Assembly: GCF_001625695.1 (NCBI RefSeq)
Contig: NZ_AUXY01000111.1
Coordinates: 78,673-142,672 of the forward strand
DNA from: Pseudoalteromonas luteoviolacea H33-S
GTDB lineage: Bacteria > Pseudomonadota > Gammaproteobacteria > Enterobacterales > Alteromonadaceae
Direction of reading: 5' to 3'
DNA length: 64,000 nt
Shown here: positions 25,908 to 34,396 of the stretch, piece after piece
Layout of the letters: every line of letters begins with the position of its first letter
Numbering within the stretch: the first letter of the stretch is position 1
Translations under genes and position numbers: made by a program
The notes under the pieces: model-generated
Seen by the model: only the letters and a program-made list of their open reading frames with translations
Told to the model about the DNA's origin: nothing
The model's database searches: none

Positions 25908-26417
25908 ATGAAATCCGCAAGTTATATGTTAATTATGATGATGTTAGTTGGACTCGCGTCATTATTTATCATCAAGCGACCTGACGGTAAGCCCTATCTC
26001 AGCATTGATATGATTTTTGGCAAAGCACAGCAAGAAGCAAATGCGTTGTTCGATAAATCAAAGCGTGAGCTTAATGATGCGGTTAATAGTGCGAAAGGGA
26101 TGATGGATGGCGAAGCGGCTAAAGCGTCACAAGCGACCATTTATAAATGGCAAGATGCCAAGGGAAACTGGCACTATTCAGATAGACCAAACACCCGTGT
26201 TAATAGTCAAGTACATACTTTGGACCCGACGAAAATAACCATTATGGCGGCCGAGAATACCGATATTTTGAAGGAAAAAGCACAGAATACGGACGGCTTA
26301 GAGGGTAAAAACGGTATTAACAGCATGAATCCCAGTGAGGTGAAAAAGCTGGTGCAAGATGCGCAAAATGTACAAAAGCTAATGGATCAAAGAGCGAAAC
26401 AGCTTGATGATACATAA
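25908..26417 (+). CDS. DUF4124-containing membrane-anchored protein
   Basis: 169 residues, AAGGAG before the ATG. An N-terminal membrane anchor (about 5-24), a helical linker, then a short DUF4124 motif (IYKWQDAKGNWHYSDRPN, about 80-97), and a charged helical tail. DUF4124 is a small beta unit common in proteobacterial envelope proteins and its role is unknown. Monocistronic, ending at a terminator shared with the converging FAD oxidoreductase gene. Confidence 0.8.
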   Translation: MKSASYMLIMMMLVGLASLFIIKRPDGKPYLSIDMIFGKAQQEANALFDKSKRELNDAVNSAKGMMDGEAAKASQATIYKWQDAKGNWHYSDRPNTRVNSQVHTLDPTKITIMAAENTDILKEKAQNTDGLEGKNGINSMNPSEVKKLVQDAQNVQKLMDQRAKQLDDT

Positions 26418-26431
26418 AATCAAAATGATGA

Positions 26432-26464
26432 TAAAAAAGGCGACATAGATGTCGCCTTTTTTAT
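26432..26464. terminator. Bidirectional terminator
   Basis: AAAAAGGCGACAT - AG - ATGTCGCCTTTTT between converging genes; a perfect stem with A and T tracts on the two sides. The 3' end overlaps the stop of the leftward gene. Confidence 0.88.
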
Positions 26465-27561
26465 GCAGCAATAAGCTGATCCGCGACAGACTGAGCCAGA
26501 GAGAGACTAGCCGTCAATCCCGGCGACTCAATGCCAAATAAATTAATAAGGCCAGGAATGCCGTGAATATGCCTATCTTCAATGAAGAAATCTTGTGACC
26601 CAGTTGTTTGTAACTTAGGTCTTATTCCCGCGTAATCAATTTGTAATTTACTCTTTTCAACCTGTGGCCAGTAGCGCTGTATGGCTTGATAAAACTTATC
26701 TAAAGCGCTGTTATCTGTTGCGTAATCAATGGCGTCGATAAACTGAGTATCTGGTCCAAAGCGTAACTGGCCTGCTAGATCAATGGTGGCGTGTATACCG
26801 AGTCCATGCTGCTCTGGCACAGGATAAATCAGGTGCTTAAATGGATGTGCCCCTTGGTAGCTAAAATATTGTCCGCGACAATAGTGAATAGGCGGTATCT
26901 TTGCACTGCTTAGCCCTTCAATTTTTGCCGCATTGTGCTGTGCAAATAGGCCGCCTGCGTTTATCAAGTGGGTGCAGCTGAGCGTGAAGGTTTGACCCTC
27001 ACACTTGAGTGTTACCAAAAATCCCTGCTTTACTGGTGTTGCACTGATAAATTGTGTATTTGCTACAAAGTGCCCTTGGTTTTGCTCCAGTTGACCTATC
27101 AAGGAGAGCATCAACTGATGACTGTCGATAATGCCGGTTGAGGGTGAAAAGAGCCCTTCTTTGGCTTTTATCTGCGGCGCTTTTTGTTGCAGCTCTGCTT
27201 GGCTTAGCCAATATAGGTCGTCTACACCATTTTGTTCGGCCTGCAATATGAGCTTTTCTAGCGTCTGTATTTCAGCATCGTTTTGCGCTGTGATTACCTT
27301 ACCGAGCTGTTTGACCGGCACGCCATAGTCTTTACAGTGCTGATAAAGTAGCGCTTTACCTGCGACACAATGACACGCTTTTGCACTGTCGGTGGGGTAA
27401 TAAATACCAGCGTGGATCACTTCGCTATTGCGGCTGCTGGTGTGCTCTCCAAAATGTTTACCTTGCTCAACCACGAAGACTTCTCGATGCTGGCTAAGCT
27501 TGGCTGCAATGGATAGACCGACCACACCGGCACCGATGATCAATGTATCAATATGGTCCAT
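26461..27561 (-). CDS. FAD-dependent oxidoreductase, L-2-hydroxyglutarate dehydrogenase family (LhgO-like)
   Basis: 366 residues of the DAO fold. N-terminal FAD loop LIIGAGVVGLSIA, then TSSRNSEVIHAGIYYP, which is typical of L-2-hydroxyglutarate oxidase/dehydrogenase, and the C-terminal GIRPKLQ and GIESPGLTASLSLA blocks that close the FAD site. It probably oxidises L-2-hydroxyglutarate to 2-oxoglutarate. Last gene of a three-gene leftward operon, 5 bp after the thioesterase gene. Confidence 0.8.
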   Translation of the reverse strand: MDHIDTLIIGAGVVGLSIAAKLSQHREVFVVEQGKHFGEHTSSRNSEVIHAGIYYPTDSAKACHCVAGKALLYQHCKDYGVPVKQLGKVITAQNDAEIQTLEKLILQAEQNGVDDLYWLSQAELQQKAPQIKAKEGLFSPSTGIIDSHQLMLSLIGQLEQNQGHFVANTQFISATPVKQGFLVTLKCEGQTFTLSCTHLINAGGLFAQHNAAKIEGLSSAKIPPIHYCRGQYFSYQGAHPFKHLIYPVPEQHGLGIHATIDLAGQLRFGPDTQFIDAIDYATDNSALDKFYQAIQRYWPQVEKSKLQIDYAGIRPKLQTTGSQDFFIEDRHIHGIPGLINLFGIESPGLTASLSLAQSVADQLIAA

Positions 27562-27566
27562 GATGT

Positions 27567-28025
27567 TTAGATACTTCGCTGCTTGTCTGGACGCTCAATC
27601 ACAGCAGCAGTCATACGTGACACACAACATAATTCACCTTTGGCATTGGTGATCTTCACCTCCCATACCGACGTGCGTTTACCCAAATGCAGTGGCTTGG
27701 CGGTGGCGCGCAATGTGCCGTTTCGAGAGGCTTTTAAATGATTGGCATTGATCTCTTGGCCAACACAGTAAAAGCGCTCAAAATCAACGACAAAGTTTGC
27801 CGCATAGCTAGCGACAGTCTCTGCTAAAGCTACATTGGCACCGCCATGCACCATACCGATTGGATTGTGGTGATGGACGGTCGCAGGCATGGTGGCCACT
27901 AAATAGTCATCGCCAATTTCATCGATTTCGATGCCAAGGGTGGCCATTAATGAGCCTTTACCGTGTAAGCCTTTATCTAGAGATTGGCAAAGTTCCTTGG
28001 TAATGGGTTTAAACCAAATGCTCAT
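27567..28025 (-). CDS. Hotdog-fold acyl-CoA thioesterase (MenI/YdiI/EntH type)
   Basis: 152 residues with AAGGAG about 10 nt before the ATG. The motif HHHNPIGMVHGGANVALAET is the PaaI/YdiI-type active site (HGG...AE). Family members cleave DHNA-CoA (MenI) or proofread enterobactin synthesis (EntH/YbdB); the substrate here cannot be set from sequence. It sits in an operon with the S4 protein and LhgO-like gene, well away from the siderophore genes. Confidence 0.82.
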   Translation of the reverse strand: MSIWFKPITKELCQSLDKGLHGKGSLMATLGIEIDEIGDDYLVATMPATVHHHNPIGMVHGGANVALAETVASYAANFVVDFERFYCVGQEINANHLKASRNGTLRATAKPLHLGKRTSVWEVKITNAKGELCCVSRMTAAVIERPDKQRSI

Positions 28026-28042
28026 TGCTTGAGAACTCCTTG

Positions 28043-28447
28043 TTATCCAAAAGAAATAGGTTTACGGCCTGTCTTACTGTCGACCTGCCCCTGTTTTTTA
28101 CGCTTTTTATTCCCGCTTTTTCTTTTATTAGCTGTACTTTTTGTTGTGGCGGTTTTAGGCGCTTTAGGTGGTGTAACAGGTTCGGGAGGACGCGGATTGG
28201 GGATTGCATCTTCGGCGAGCGTCAGCATAAAGACCTCACCGTCAAAGTGCAGCGTGTCACCAGAGTAAATTTTTCTGCGTTTTTGCGTGCATAGCTCGTT
28301 ATTCACAGCAATGTAGCCGAGGGTGATCAGCTGTTTTGCCTGTCCGCCAGTTTCTGCGAAATCGAGTACTTTGAGTAAATTGCAAAGCTCGATGGGTTCT
28401 TCTTCAAGTTCAATTTCAACGTATTCTTGATTCATATCACAACTCAT
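28043..28447 (-). CDS. S4-domain RNA-binding protein (YbcJ-like) with basic tail
   Basis: 134 residues. The S4 domain spans about 10-75 (LLKVLDFAETGGQAKQLI, then GYIAVNNELCTQKRRKI), as in the small YbcJ proteins of about 70 residues. Beyond it is a long low-complexity tail, Pro-rich and then Lys/Arg-rich, ending in TGRKPISFG; this tail is unusual next to YbcJ. It likely binds structured RNA. First gene of the operon. Confidence 0.8.
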   Translation of the reverse strand: MSCDMNQEYVEIELEEEPIELCNLLKVLDFAETGGQAKQLITLGYIAVNNELCTQKRRKIYSGDTLHFDGEVFMLTLAEDAIPNPRPPEPVTPPKAPKTATTKSTANKRKSGNKKRKKQGQVDSKTGRKPISFG

Positions 28448-28598
28448 AATGCGACTTTGCGACAGTATACCGTGCAGTTAAGATGAATGACGAAACTTTT
28501 TCGTGATTGTTGTGGTCTTTAATGTAATTGCAGCATTTGGTGTGTATTTTGCTTGCAACTTTGATTGATTCCATTTTGACAACACAGGGAGATCAACC

Positions 28599-28883
28599 AT
28601 GGGTATTCGCTCTAAACTAAAAAAAGAGCTGATGAATTTGGACGCACTGGGTTTAATGACCGCCGATGACGTGCGTGCTTACCTTAATGTTCACCTTAAG
28701 ATTGCGCGTGATAAGTTCTCGCTGATCTCACGTTTCAACACGCATCACAGCCAAGTCCAAGCGGGTTTGCCGAGCACTGAAAAGGCGTTGAAATTTGAAC
28801 GTCATAGATTATTTAAAGATGTGCTTTACCCAAAAACGGCGGTTCAAAAGTGGCTTTCGCAAGCCTGTCAGACATGCGGATGA
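28599..28883 (+). CDS. Small conserved-looking protein, unknown
   Basis: 94 residues with GGGAG 9 nt before the ATG. Rich in Lys/Leu/His, predicted mostly helical and soluble, with a C-terminal Cys pair (CQTCG). The start MGIRSKLKKEL and the LMTADDVRAYL helix look like a real small protein. I do not recognise a family. Monocistronic, with a hairpin after it. Confidence 0.6.
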   Translation: MGIRSKLKKELMNLDALGLMTADDVRAYLNVHLKIARDKFSLISRFNTHHSQVQAGLPSTEKALKFERHRLFKDVLYPKTAVQKWLSQACQTCG

Positions 28884-28892
28884 GTATGACCT

Positions 28893-28930
28893 CAAGGTGC
28901 ACCAAATTCGATCATAGGGTGCACTTGTTT
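28893..28930. terminator. Probable terminator hairpin
   Basis: CAAGGTGCACC (28893-28903) pairs with GGTGCACTTG (28918-28927) with one bulged base, followed by a short T-rich stretch. It sits between converging genes. Confidence 0.6.
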
Positions 28931-28953
28931 GTGTCGAATATCACAACATAGCC

Positions 28954-29937
28954 TTAAACGGCAGGTACTTTGTTGGCTTTTTGTGTGTACTCTAAACTTA
29001 AGTTGATGTTTTCCAATGCTGGCTTGAAGGGCAGTTGATAGCCTTCGATGGCGACCACAGGAAATTCATTGAGCAGCTGCGCATACATTTTTTGCGTTTG
29101 TGGAAGTAATAAAAAGTCGATAAATGCCAGTGCATTCTCTTTGTTTGGGGCATGTTTTGCGATGGCTGCCGTGGTGGTAGAAACGGGCGTTGTCCCATTT
29201 GCCATTTGCAAAAAGTGCATTGCAAGTTGCGAGGCAATTTTCACTTCCTGCTTATTATTCGACTGTTTCATCATATGCCAGTAATAATGATTTGCCAGTG
29301 CATATTGGCATTGTCCTTTGGCAAGCCCACGTAGCTGATCTCTATCGCCACCTGAAGGGCGCTTTGCTAGCAGTTTGTTGGCGTTTTTTATCCATTGAGT
29401 ATCTTGTTCACGATTGCCTGATAGCAAACTGGCAAACAAGGTTTTGTTATAGCTATGACGCCAATCTCTAACACAAAACTTGCCCTGCATGTGCGGCTCA
29501 CTGAACTGCGCAAAGTAGGTTGGAATAAATGCACTGGATGTATCGTTTTTTCGGGTGAATAGTGCACGGGTTCGCATGGAGAGGCTCACCCAGTGCTGAT
29601 CTGGATCTTTAAACACATCAGGCAGAACAGACCAACCTTTTAACTCCGTCATCGGCTGTAATAGTGCGCGATGGGCACTGAGTTGCACCAAATCGGAGCT
29701 GAGAATCACATCTGCTCGAGACTGTGCACCGTCGGCTTTTAGACGTGAAAGTAAAAAGTGAGACTTGCCATTGACCAAGTTTACTTTGACCCCACTGTGT
29801 TGTTCAAAAGCTTGCAGCATTGGCTTGATAAGTTCGTACTTGCGGAACGAATAGACGTTAAGTTCGTCATCGTTGGATAAAACTTGGGTACTTAGTAGCA
29901 AAAACGGGTAAAAACAACAAAGTTTACTTTTAATCAT
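28954..29937 (-). CDS. Periplasmic iron(III)-binding protein (FbpA/AfuA type), orphan
   Basis: 327 residues with a signal peptide (about 1-21) and then the type 2 periplasmic-binding fold: LNVYSFRKYELIKPML, SRADVILSSD and SRPSGGDRDQLRGLAKGQC-type hinge region are typical of iron ABC substrate-binding proteins. Iron-binding tyrosines such as the YYWHM pair region look present. No permease or ATPase is adjacent, so it must use a distant ABC system or act as a sensor. A strong Fur-like site overlaps the start region. The divergent gene is a GGDEF/EAL protein. Confidence 0.8.
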   Translation of the reverse strand: MIKSKLCCFYPFLLLSTQVLSNDDELNVYSFRKYELIKPMLQAFEQHSGVKVNLVNGKSHFLLSRLKADGAQSRADVILSSDLVQLSAHRALLQPMTELKGWSVLPDVFKDPDQHWVSLSMRTRALFTRKNDTSSAFIPTYFAQFSEPHMQGKFCVRDWRHSYNKTLFASLLSGNREQDTQWIKNANKLLAKRPSGGDRDQLRGLAKGQCQYALANHYYWHMMKQSNNKQEVKIASQLAMHFLQMANGTTPVSTTTAAIAKHAPNKENALAFIDFLLLPQTQKMYAQLLNEFPVVAIEGYQLPFKPALENINLSLEYTQKANKVPAV

Positions 29938-29938
29938 C

Positions 29939-29957
29939 GCAAATAAGAATTATTATC
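29939..29957. promoter_or_regulatory. Fur box
   Basis: GCAAATAAGAATTATTATC matches the 19-bp Fur consensus at 14 of 19 positions (hand count). It lies between the divergent iron-binding protein and GGDEF/EAL genes, 2 bp from the former's ATG and 11 bp from the latter's first ATG. Iron-dependent repression of one or both is inferred. Confidence 0.6.
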
Positions 29958-29967
29958 AAGTGGTGCA

Positions 29968-32712
29968 ATGGTACAGTGTTATGAGCGGATGTCTAGAGTA
30001 AAAAAGTGGGAAAAATTCTTTCAATCACCAATTAAGTTTGGCGGTTGGATTTACAGCATATACTTGTTCGTGATCTGCTATATGGCGGTGATTTTCCATG
30101 ATCATTACACTCAGCGCAGTCATCATCAGCTTGAGCAGCAAGTGTCGCAATATCAATCTAGAATGGGTGAGCAACTGCAGCGTTTTGCTCATTTGTTATA
30201 TTCGATAGAAGCTTATCTAAGGGCAACGCCAGAGATCACGCCGGAACAGTTTTATCATTTAGCCCAATCTCAATTAGCGGGTTTAGAGCTTGAGTTAAGT
30301 TTGGAATCCTACGCCGTTATCGAGCGGGACCAAGTTGCTCAGTTGGAGCAACAGTATCGTGAATTGGGCTTTTTCGATTTTACGGTACACTTGCCGCACA
30401 CGCAAAGCATTCGCTATTTAACCATGGTTAAGACTGCGCCAGTGTCTGAGTTTGGTCATTTGCTAGGAAGTGCCGTAGCGATATCGGATACGTTATCTGA
30501 ACGTCTAAAAAACAGTGAGTTACAAGCAGTGAATTGGCCGATGTCTGATCGTTGGAGCGTTGTTATTGAGCAATTTCACAGTGCTAGTATCGCGAAGGCA
30601 TTGGGTATAGGCTTTGAGTTACAACACTTATTGGAAGGCTTATTCAGTCAAGTTTACCAAGACAATGGCCATCAAGTTAGAGTACTGTCTGGGGATAAAT
30701 TACTGTTTACATCAGATTGGCAAAGCCATCATCAATTATCCGATAAGCAACCGGGTATCATTGAAAATATGGACTTTTTTGGTCATCAGATTGAAATTCA
30801 TCTCTATACGCAAGAACAGCTTGAGCCTTCATTTTTCAATAATTATTCGCTGATCATCGCCATGGTAGTATTAATTGCGGCTGCGCTGGGGTTGATGGTG
30901 TTGTTTCAAGTACGTTATTTATCAAGACAGCATCAAACGGTGAATACGCTTGTAGAAGAGCGCACGGCAAGCTTGGCACAGGCGAACGATCAATTAAAAC
31001 ATGCCTCTGACAAAAGGCTATTTGCACTGCAACAGCAAATTGTTGCTGAGCGCAAATATAAAAGTTTATTTGTTAACAGCAGTGAAGGACTATTTGTCCT
31101 AGATAAACATGGCGTGCTGGTAGATGCAAACCCGGCTTTTAAAGCGTTGCTCAGTGGTCAAGCGTCACCATTTAATGGCCTGAAACTCAGTGATTTAATG
31201 CTCGATAGTGACTTTGCTGCGACGTGGCGCAAGATGGTCTCAAGGTTTGAGCAGCACGATGAATTGGAGTGGTTAGCGGGTTCAAACCACTCTAGTGGCG
31301 TTTGGTTGCGACAGACTGGCTCATGGATCTGTCATAGTCATGACACCATCTATGAAGGCCGTGTGACAGATATTACGCAGATCAAGCTATTTAATGAGCA
31401 GCTTAAATATAAGGCCCAGCATGATAGCTTAACGGATTTGCTAAATCGGCAGACTTTTTTACAGTTGGTTGAAGCTTGCCGAACCCGCAACTCGGGTCAA
31501 TTTGTTTTACTCTATATCGACCTAGACCGCTTTAAATTGATCAACGACACATTAGGTCATCTTGCTGGTGATAAGTTGCTGGTTGAATTTGCTGCTCGGA
31601 TGCGAGAATTGGTTGGCAGTTATGCGGATATTGCGCGTTTAGGTGGCGATGAATTTGCTGTATTGCTTGATGCGAATGCATTGCAGGCGCCTTTAGAGCT
31701 GCTGCTTGAAGATATTTTAGTTGCCGTACGAGAGCCATTTATTTATCAAGGGAGCAGGCATTCGGTCAGTGGCAGCGTTGGTGTGCGTCGTTTTACGGCG
31801 CCTTGTCACAATTATGAAGCAGAGAAGCTATTGCATGATGCCGATGTGGCGATGTATGAAGCGAAAAAGCGCGGTAAAAATGACTTTCATATCTTTACCT
31901 CGACCATTGCTGATGAAGCTGCTCGTCGTTTATTGATTGAGCGCGAATTACAAACGCTGAATATGGACACTGAGTTGTCACTGCGATTTCAGCCTATTTA
32001 TTGTCAGCTCGGAAAATCCATTGTTGGGTTTGAAGCACTCCTGCGTTGGCATAGTCCAAAGCTTGGTATAGTCAGTCCTGCAGAGTTTATTCCAATTGCT
32101 GAAGAGTGCGCGCAAATTGTTAAATTAGGGCATTGGGTTTTTTCTCGTGCTATGCAGTGTGTGCAGCGCTTTCCCAATAAACGCATTTTTATGAGTGTGA
32201 ATGTCTCGCCTTTACAATTGCAACATAAAGGGTTCATGACTTGGTTACTGCAACAATTTAAGCAGACAGAGTTAGACCCTACACAATTTAAAATTGAACT
32301 CACTGAATCGGCGATGATGGCGCAGGAAAATAGCTTGATTGCGCCACTGCAAAAATTGCATGAGATGGGTTTTGGTATTTATATTGATGATTTTGGTACA
32401 GGTTATAGTAGCTTATCTCGCTTAAATGTATTGCCTGTAGATGGTTTGAAGATAGATCGCGCATTCGTAAACGGAATTGAGAACGTGGGGAATCCACGCC
32501 AGTTGATTGAGGCTATTTGTGCCATCGCTAACAGCTTCAACCTCACAGTGACAGCAGAAGGGATAGAGCAATCTGCGCAGTTGTCGGTATTGTCTTCTCT
32601 TTATTGTCAGCAAATGCAAGGCTATTTGATGAGTAAGCCTTTATTAGAAGAAGAAGCTTTGCATTTACTGTATCTTGAGCAGAACAAAAAAATTGCCGAG
32701 TTTGCCAGTTAA
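29968..32712 (+). CDS. Membrane sensor with CHASE-like, PAS, GGDEF and EAL domains
   Basis: 914 residues; an internal ATG at 29989 is a possible start. A membrane segment (about 26-45), a periplasmic CHASE-like domain (about 60-280), a second segment (about 290-315), a PAS domain (about 360-480), GGDEF (about 490-650, with intact GGDEF at about 559-563) and EAL (about 655-905, with FEAL at about 688-691 and DDFGTGYSS). Both catalytic signatures are intact, so it could make and degrade cyclic di-GMP. No RxxD inhibitory site is seen five residues before GGDEF. It is divergent from the iron-binding protein, with a Fur-like site between them. Confidence 0.88.
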   Translation: MVQCYERMSRVKKWEKFFQSPIKFGGWIYSIYLFVICYMAVIFHDHYTQRSHHQLEQQVSQYQSRMGEQLQRFAHLLYSIEAYLRATPEITPEQFYHLAQSQLAGLELELSLESYAVIERDQVAQLEQQYRELGFFDFTVHLPHTQSIRYLTMVKTAPVSEFGHLLGSAVAISDTLSERLKNSELQAVNWPMSDRWSVVIEQFHSASIAKALGIGFELQHLLEGLFSQVYQDNGHQVRVLSGDKLLFTSDWQSHHQLSDKQPGIIENMDFFGHQIEIHLYTQEQLEPSFFNNYSLIIAMVVLIAAALGLMVLFQVRYLSRQHQTVNTLVEERTASLAQANDQLKHASDKRLFALQQQIVAERKYKSLFVNSSEGLFVLDKHGVLVDANPAFKALLSGQASPFNGLKLSDLMLDSDFAATWRKMVSRFEQHDELEWLAGSNHSSGVWLRQTGSWICHSHDTIYEGRVTDITQIKLFNEQLKYKAQHDSLTDLLNRQTFLQLVEACRTRNSGQFVLLYIDLDRFKLINDTLGHLAGDKLLVEFAARMRELVGSYADIARLGGDEFAVLLDANALQAPLELLLEDILVAVREPFIYQGSRHSVSGSVGVRRFTAPCHNYEAEKLLHDADVAMYEAKKRGKNDFHIFTSTIADEAARRLLIERELQTLNMDTELSLRFQPIYCQLGKSIVGFEALLRWHSPKLGIVSPAEFIPIAEECAQIVKLGHWVFSRAMQCVQRFPNKRIFMSVNVSPLQLQHKGFMTWLLQQFKQTELDPTQFKIELTESAMMAQENSLIAPLQKLHEMGFGIYIDDFGTGYSSLSRLNVLPVDGLKIDRAFVNGIENVGNPRQLIEAICAIANSFNLTVTAEGIEQSAQLSVLSSLYCQQMQGYLMSKPLLEEEALHLLYLEQNKKIAEFAS

Positions 32713-32799
32713 TAGGTTGACCTCAACTTTGCTTTAGGTTTTATCTTGCTGCGCGAATGATAGCGCGATATAAAATTAAGCAAGATTAAAGGAGGTGTT

Positions 32800-33621
32800 A
32801 TGACACCGTCGCAATTGGCACTGTATTTATCTAAGTTAGGGTTAGAAACACCTAAGAATTGTAATTTAGCGTTTGTTGAACAGCTGATAAAAGCCCACCT
32901 CGCGCGGTTTAGTTTTAGCAGTATCAATGCGATGCAAGATAAACTATTAAGCTTAGAGTTTGATGTTGTATTTGCTCGTGTGGTTGAAAAAGAGCAGGGC
33001 GGTTACTGTTTCGAGCACAATAAAATCATGATGCTAGCATTGCAATCGCTGGGTTTTGATGTTTCTCCTTTGCTCGCCAGAGTCTTACTGAATGGTAAAT
33101 GGGACAATCCACGCTCACACCGCGTGACGTTGCTTAAATACAACCACAGTGAATATTTAATCGATGTGGGTTTTGGTAGTAAAACGCCACGTATTTTAAT
33201 ACCCATTGATAATACTACTGATGTATGCGATGAAAACGCCGTTTACCACATTGAGCGTAGTGCACAGCGCGCAGTACTGACGCTCACATCTCCTAAATCA
33301 ATGCCCTTGTATGATGTTGAATTCTCAGAGACCTTTGAAAGTGATTGCGATGTGGCGCACTTTCATTGTCATCAGCATCCAGACTCACTGTTTGTAAATC
33401 ACTTAGTCTTATCACGGATGACGAAAACAGAACGCCATACGCTAAATAACCTGTTATATGTGTATCGCAATGAGGAAACTGCAGAGGTTCACGAGACCTT
33501 GATTAAGGATGTTGCGCAGTTAAAGGCGATTATCAAAGAAGCGTTTTTATTGATTATCTCTGAGCATGAAATCAACTGGGTGTATGATAAAGCAGCTTTT
33601 AATATGTCAGAGATGCACTAA
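32800..33621 (+). CDS. nat: Arylamine N-acetyltransferase
   Basis: 273 residues. The catalytic triad is intact: Cys70 (EQGGYCFE), His107 (SHRVTL) and Asp122 (IDVGFG), at almost the same positions as in other bacterial NATs. It transfers acetyl from acetyl-CoA to arylamines or related aryl compounds. The stop codon lies inside a 30-bp palindrome, and the next gene converges. Confidence 0.92.
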   Translation: MTPSQLALYLSKLGLETPKNCNLAFVEQLIKAHLARFSFSSINAMQDKLLSLEFDVVFARVVEKEQGGYCFEHNKIMMLALQSLGFDVSPLLARVLLNGKWDNPRSHRVTLLKYNHSEYLIDVGFGSKTPRILIPIDNTTDVCDENAVYHIERSAQRAVLTLTSPKSMPLYDVEFSETFESDCDVAHFHCHQHPDSLFVNHLVLSRMTKTERHTLNNLLYVYRNEETAEVHETLIKDVAQLKAIIKEAFLLIISEHEINWVYDKAAFNMSEMH

Positions 33622-33640
33622 GCAGCTGCTTAGTGCATCT
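33611..33640. repeat. 30-bp perfect palindrome over the nat stop codon
   Basis: 15-nt arm AGATGCACTAAGCAG directly followed by its reverse complement, with no spacer. It includes the nat stop TAA and lies 7 bp from the stop of the converging DUF2959 gene. A weak T stretch follows. It may act as a terminator for both genes. Confidence 0.8.
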
Positions 33641-33646
33641 AGGTAC

Positions 33647-34309
33647 TTAGGTTTTGTTCATTTGCTCTATAAAGGCCGTGGAGTCGGCAATTGAGCGATT
33701 CATATCTGTGATCAGCCCCTGAATATCACGCTTTAAATTGGTAAACTCCCCTCTGATTGCCGCAATGGCTTGCGCATTGAGGTTGTGTTTTAGATATAAA
33801 ACATTGTCTTTCATAGAGTCGAGTACGGGCTGCATTTTTGACTCGCTTTTGCGCATCGAACGTAGCAGTTTGTCATATTGCCTTTGAGTTTGTCGCAGTT
33901 TTTGCTCGCTACTGCGTTTTAATTTTGGATTGCTAAACTGTTCAAGTTCCGTTTCCCATTCTTCAAATAAAGCATCGGCAACAGACTCTACTTTATCAAT
34001 ATTGTCAGTGACAGATTGTGCTGCTTTTTCACTCGCTTCAAAGTCACTATTCAATTGCTCGTAGACACTTTGTAACTCTCCACCATCAAAATCAATGAGA
34101 ACGGATAAGCGCTCAAGTGCGTTTTGAAACTCTTGTTGAGAGGTTTGTTGAGATTGCTGAGTGTCTTCAACGCGATCAACAAGAATATCACGTTTATGTA
34201 CACCAACCTGCTCCCACGCAGAATAATAAGCATTTTGCGCACTTTTACAGCCACTCAACAAGGTGCAAGCGGCAATTAAAGCATAAATTTTTAGGTATTT
34301 TAGGGGCAT
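33647..34309 (-). CDS. DUF2959 family lipoprotein
   Basis: 220 residues. The leader ends at TLLSGCK (lipobox Cys21), then the block AYYSAWEQVGVHKRDILVDRVEDTQQSQ that marks DUF2959, followed by long Gln/Glu/Lys-rich coiled-coil helices. Family role is unknown. Divergent from yihY, which may share the promoter region at 34310-34396. Confidence 0.85.
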   Translation of the reverse strand: MPLKYLKIYALIAACTLLSGCKSAQNAYYSAWEQVGVHKRDILVDRVEDTQQSQQTSQQEFQNALERLSVLIDFDGGELQSVYEQLNSDFEASEKAAQSVTDNIDKVESVADALFEEWETELEQFSNPKLKRSSEQKLRQTQRQYDKLLRSMRKSESKMQPVLDSMKDNVLYLKHNLNAQAIAAIRGEFTNLKRDIQGLITDMNRSIADSTAFIEQMNKT

Positions 34310-34396
34310 ACTTTATCCTTTTACTTAATAGGGCTACTTTAAATTATGAAGTGGATTGGTAAGATGTGCAAAGCAATCATCAATGTATAAATAATT

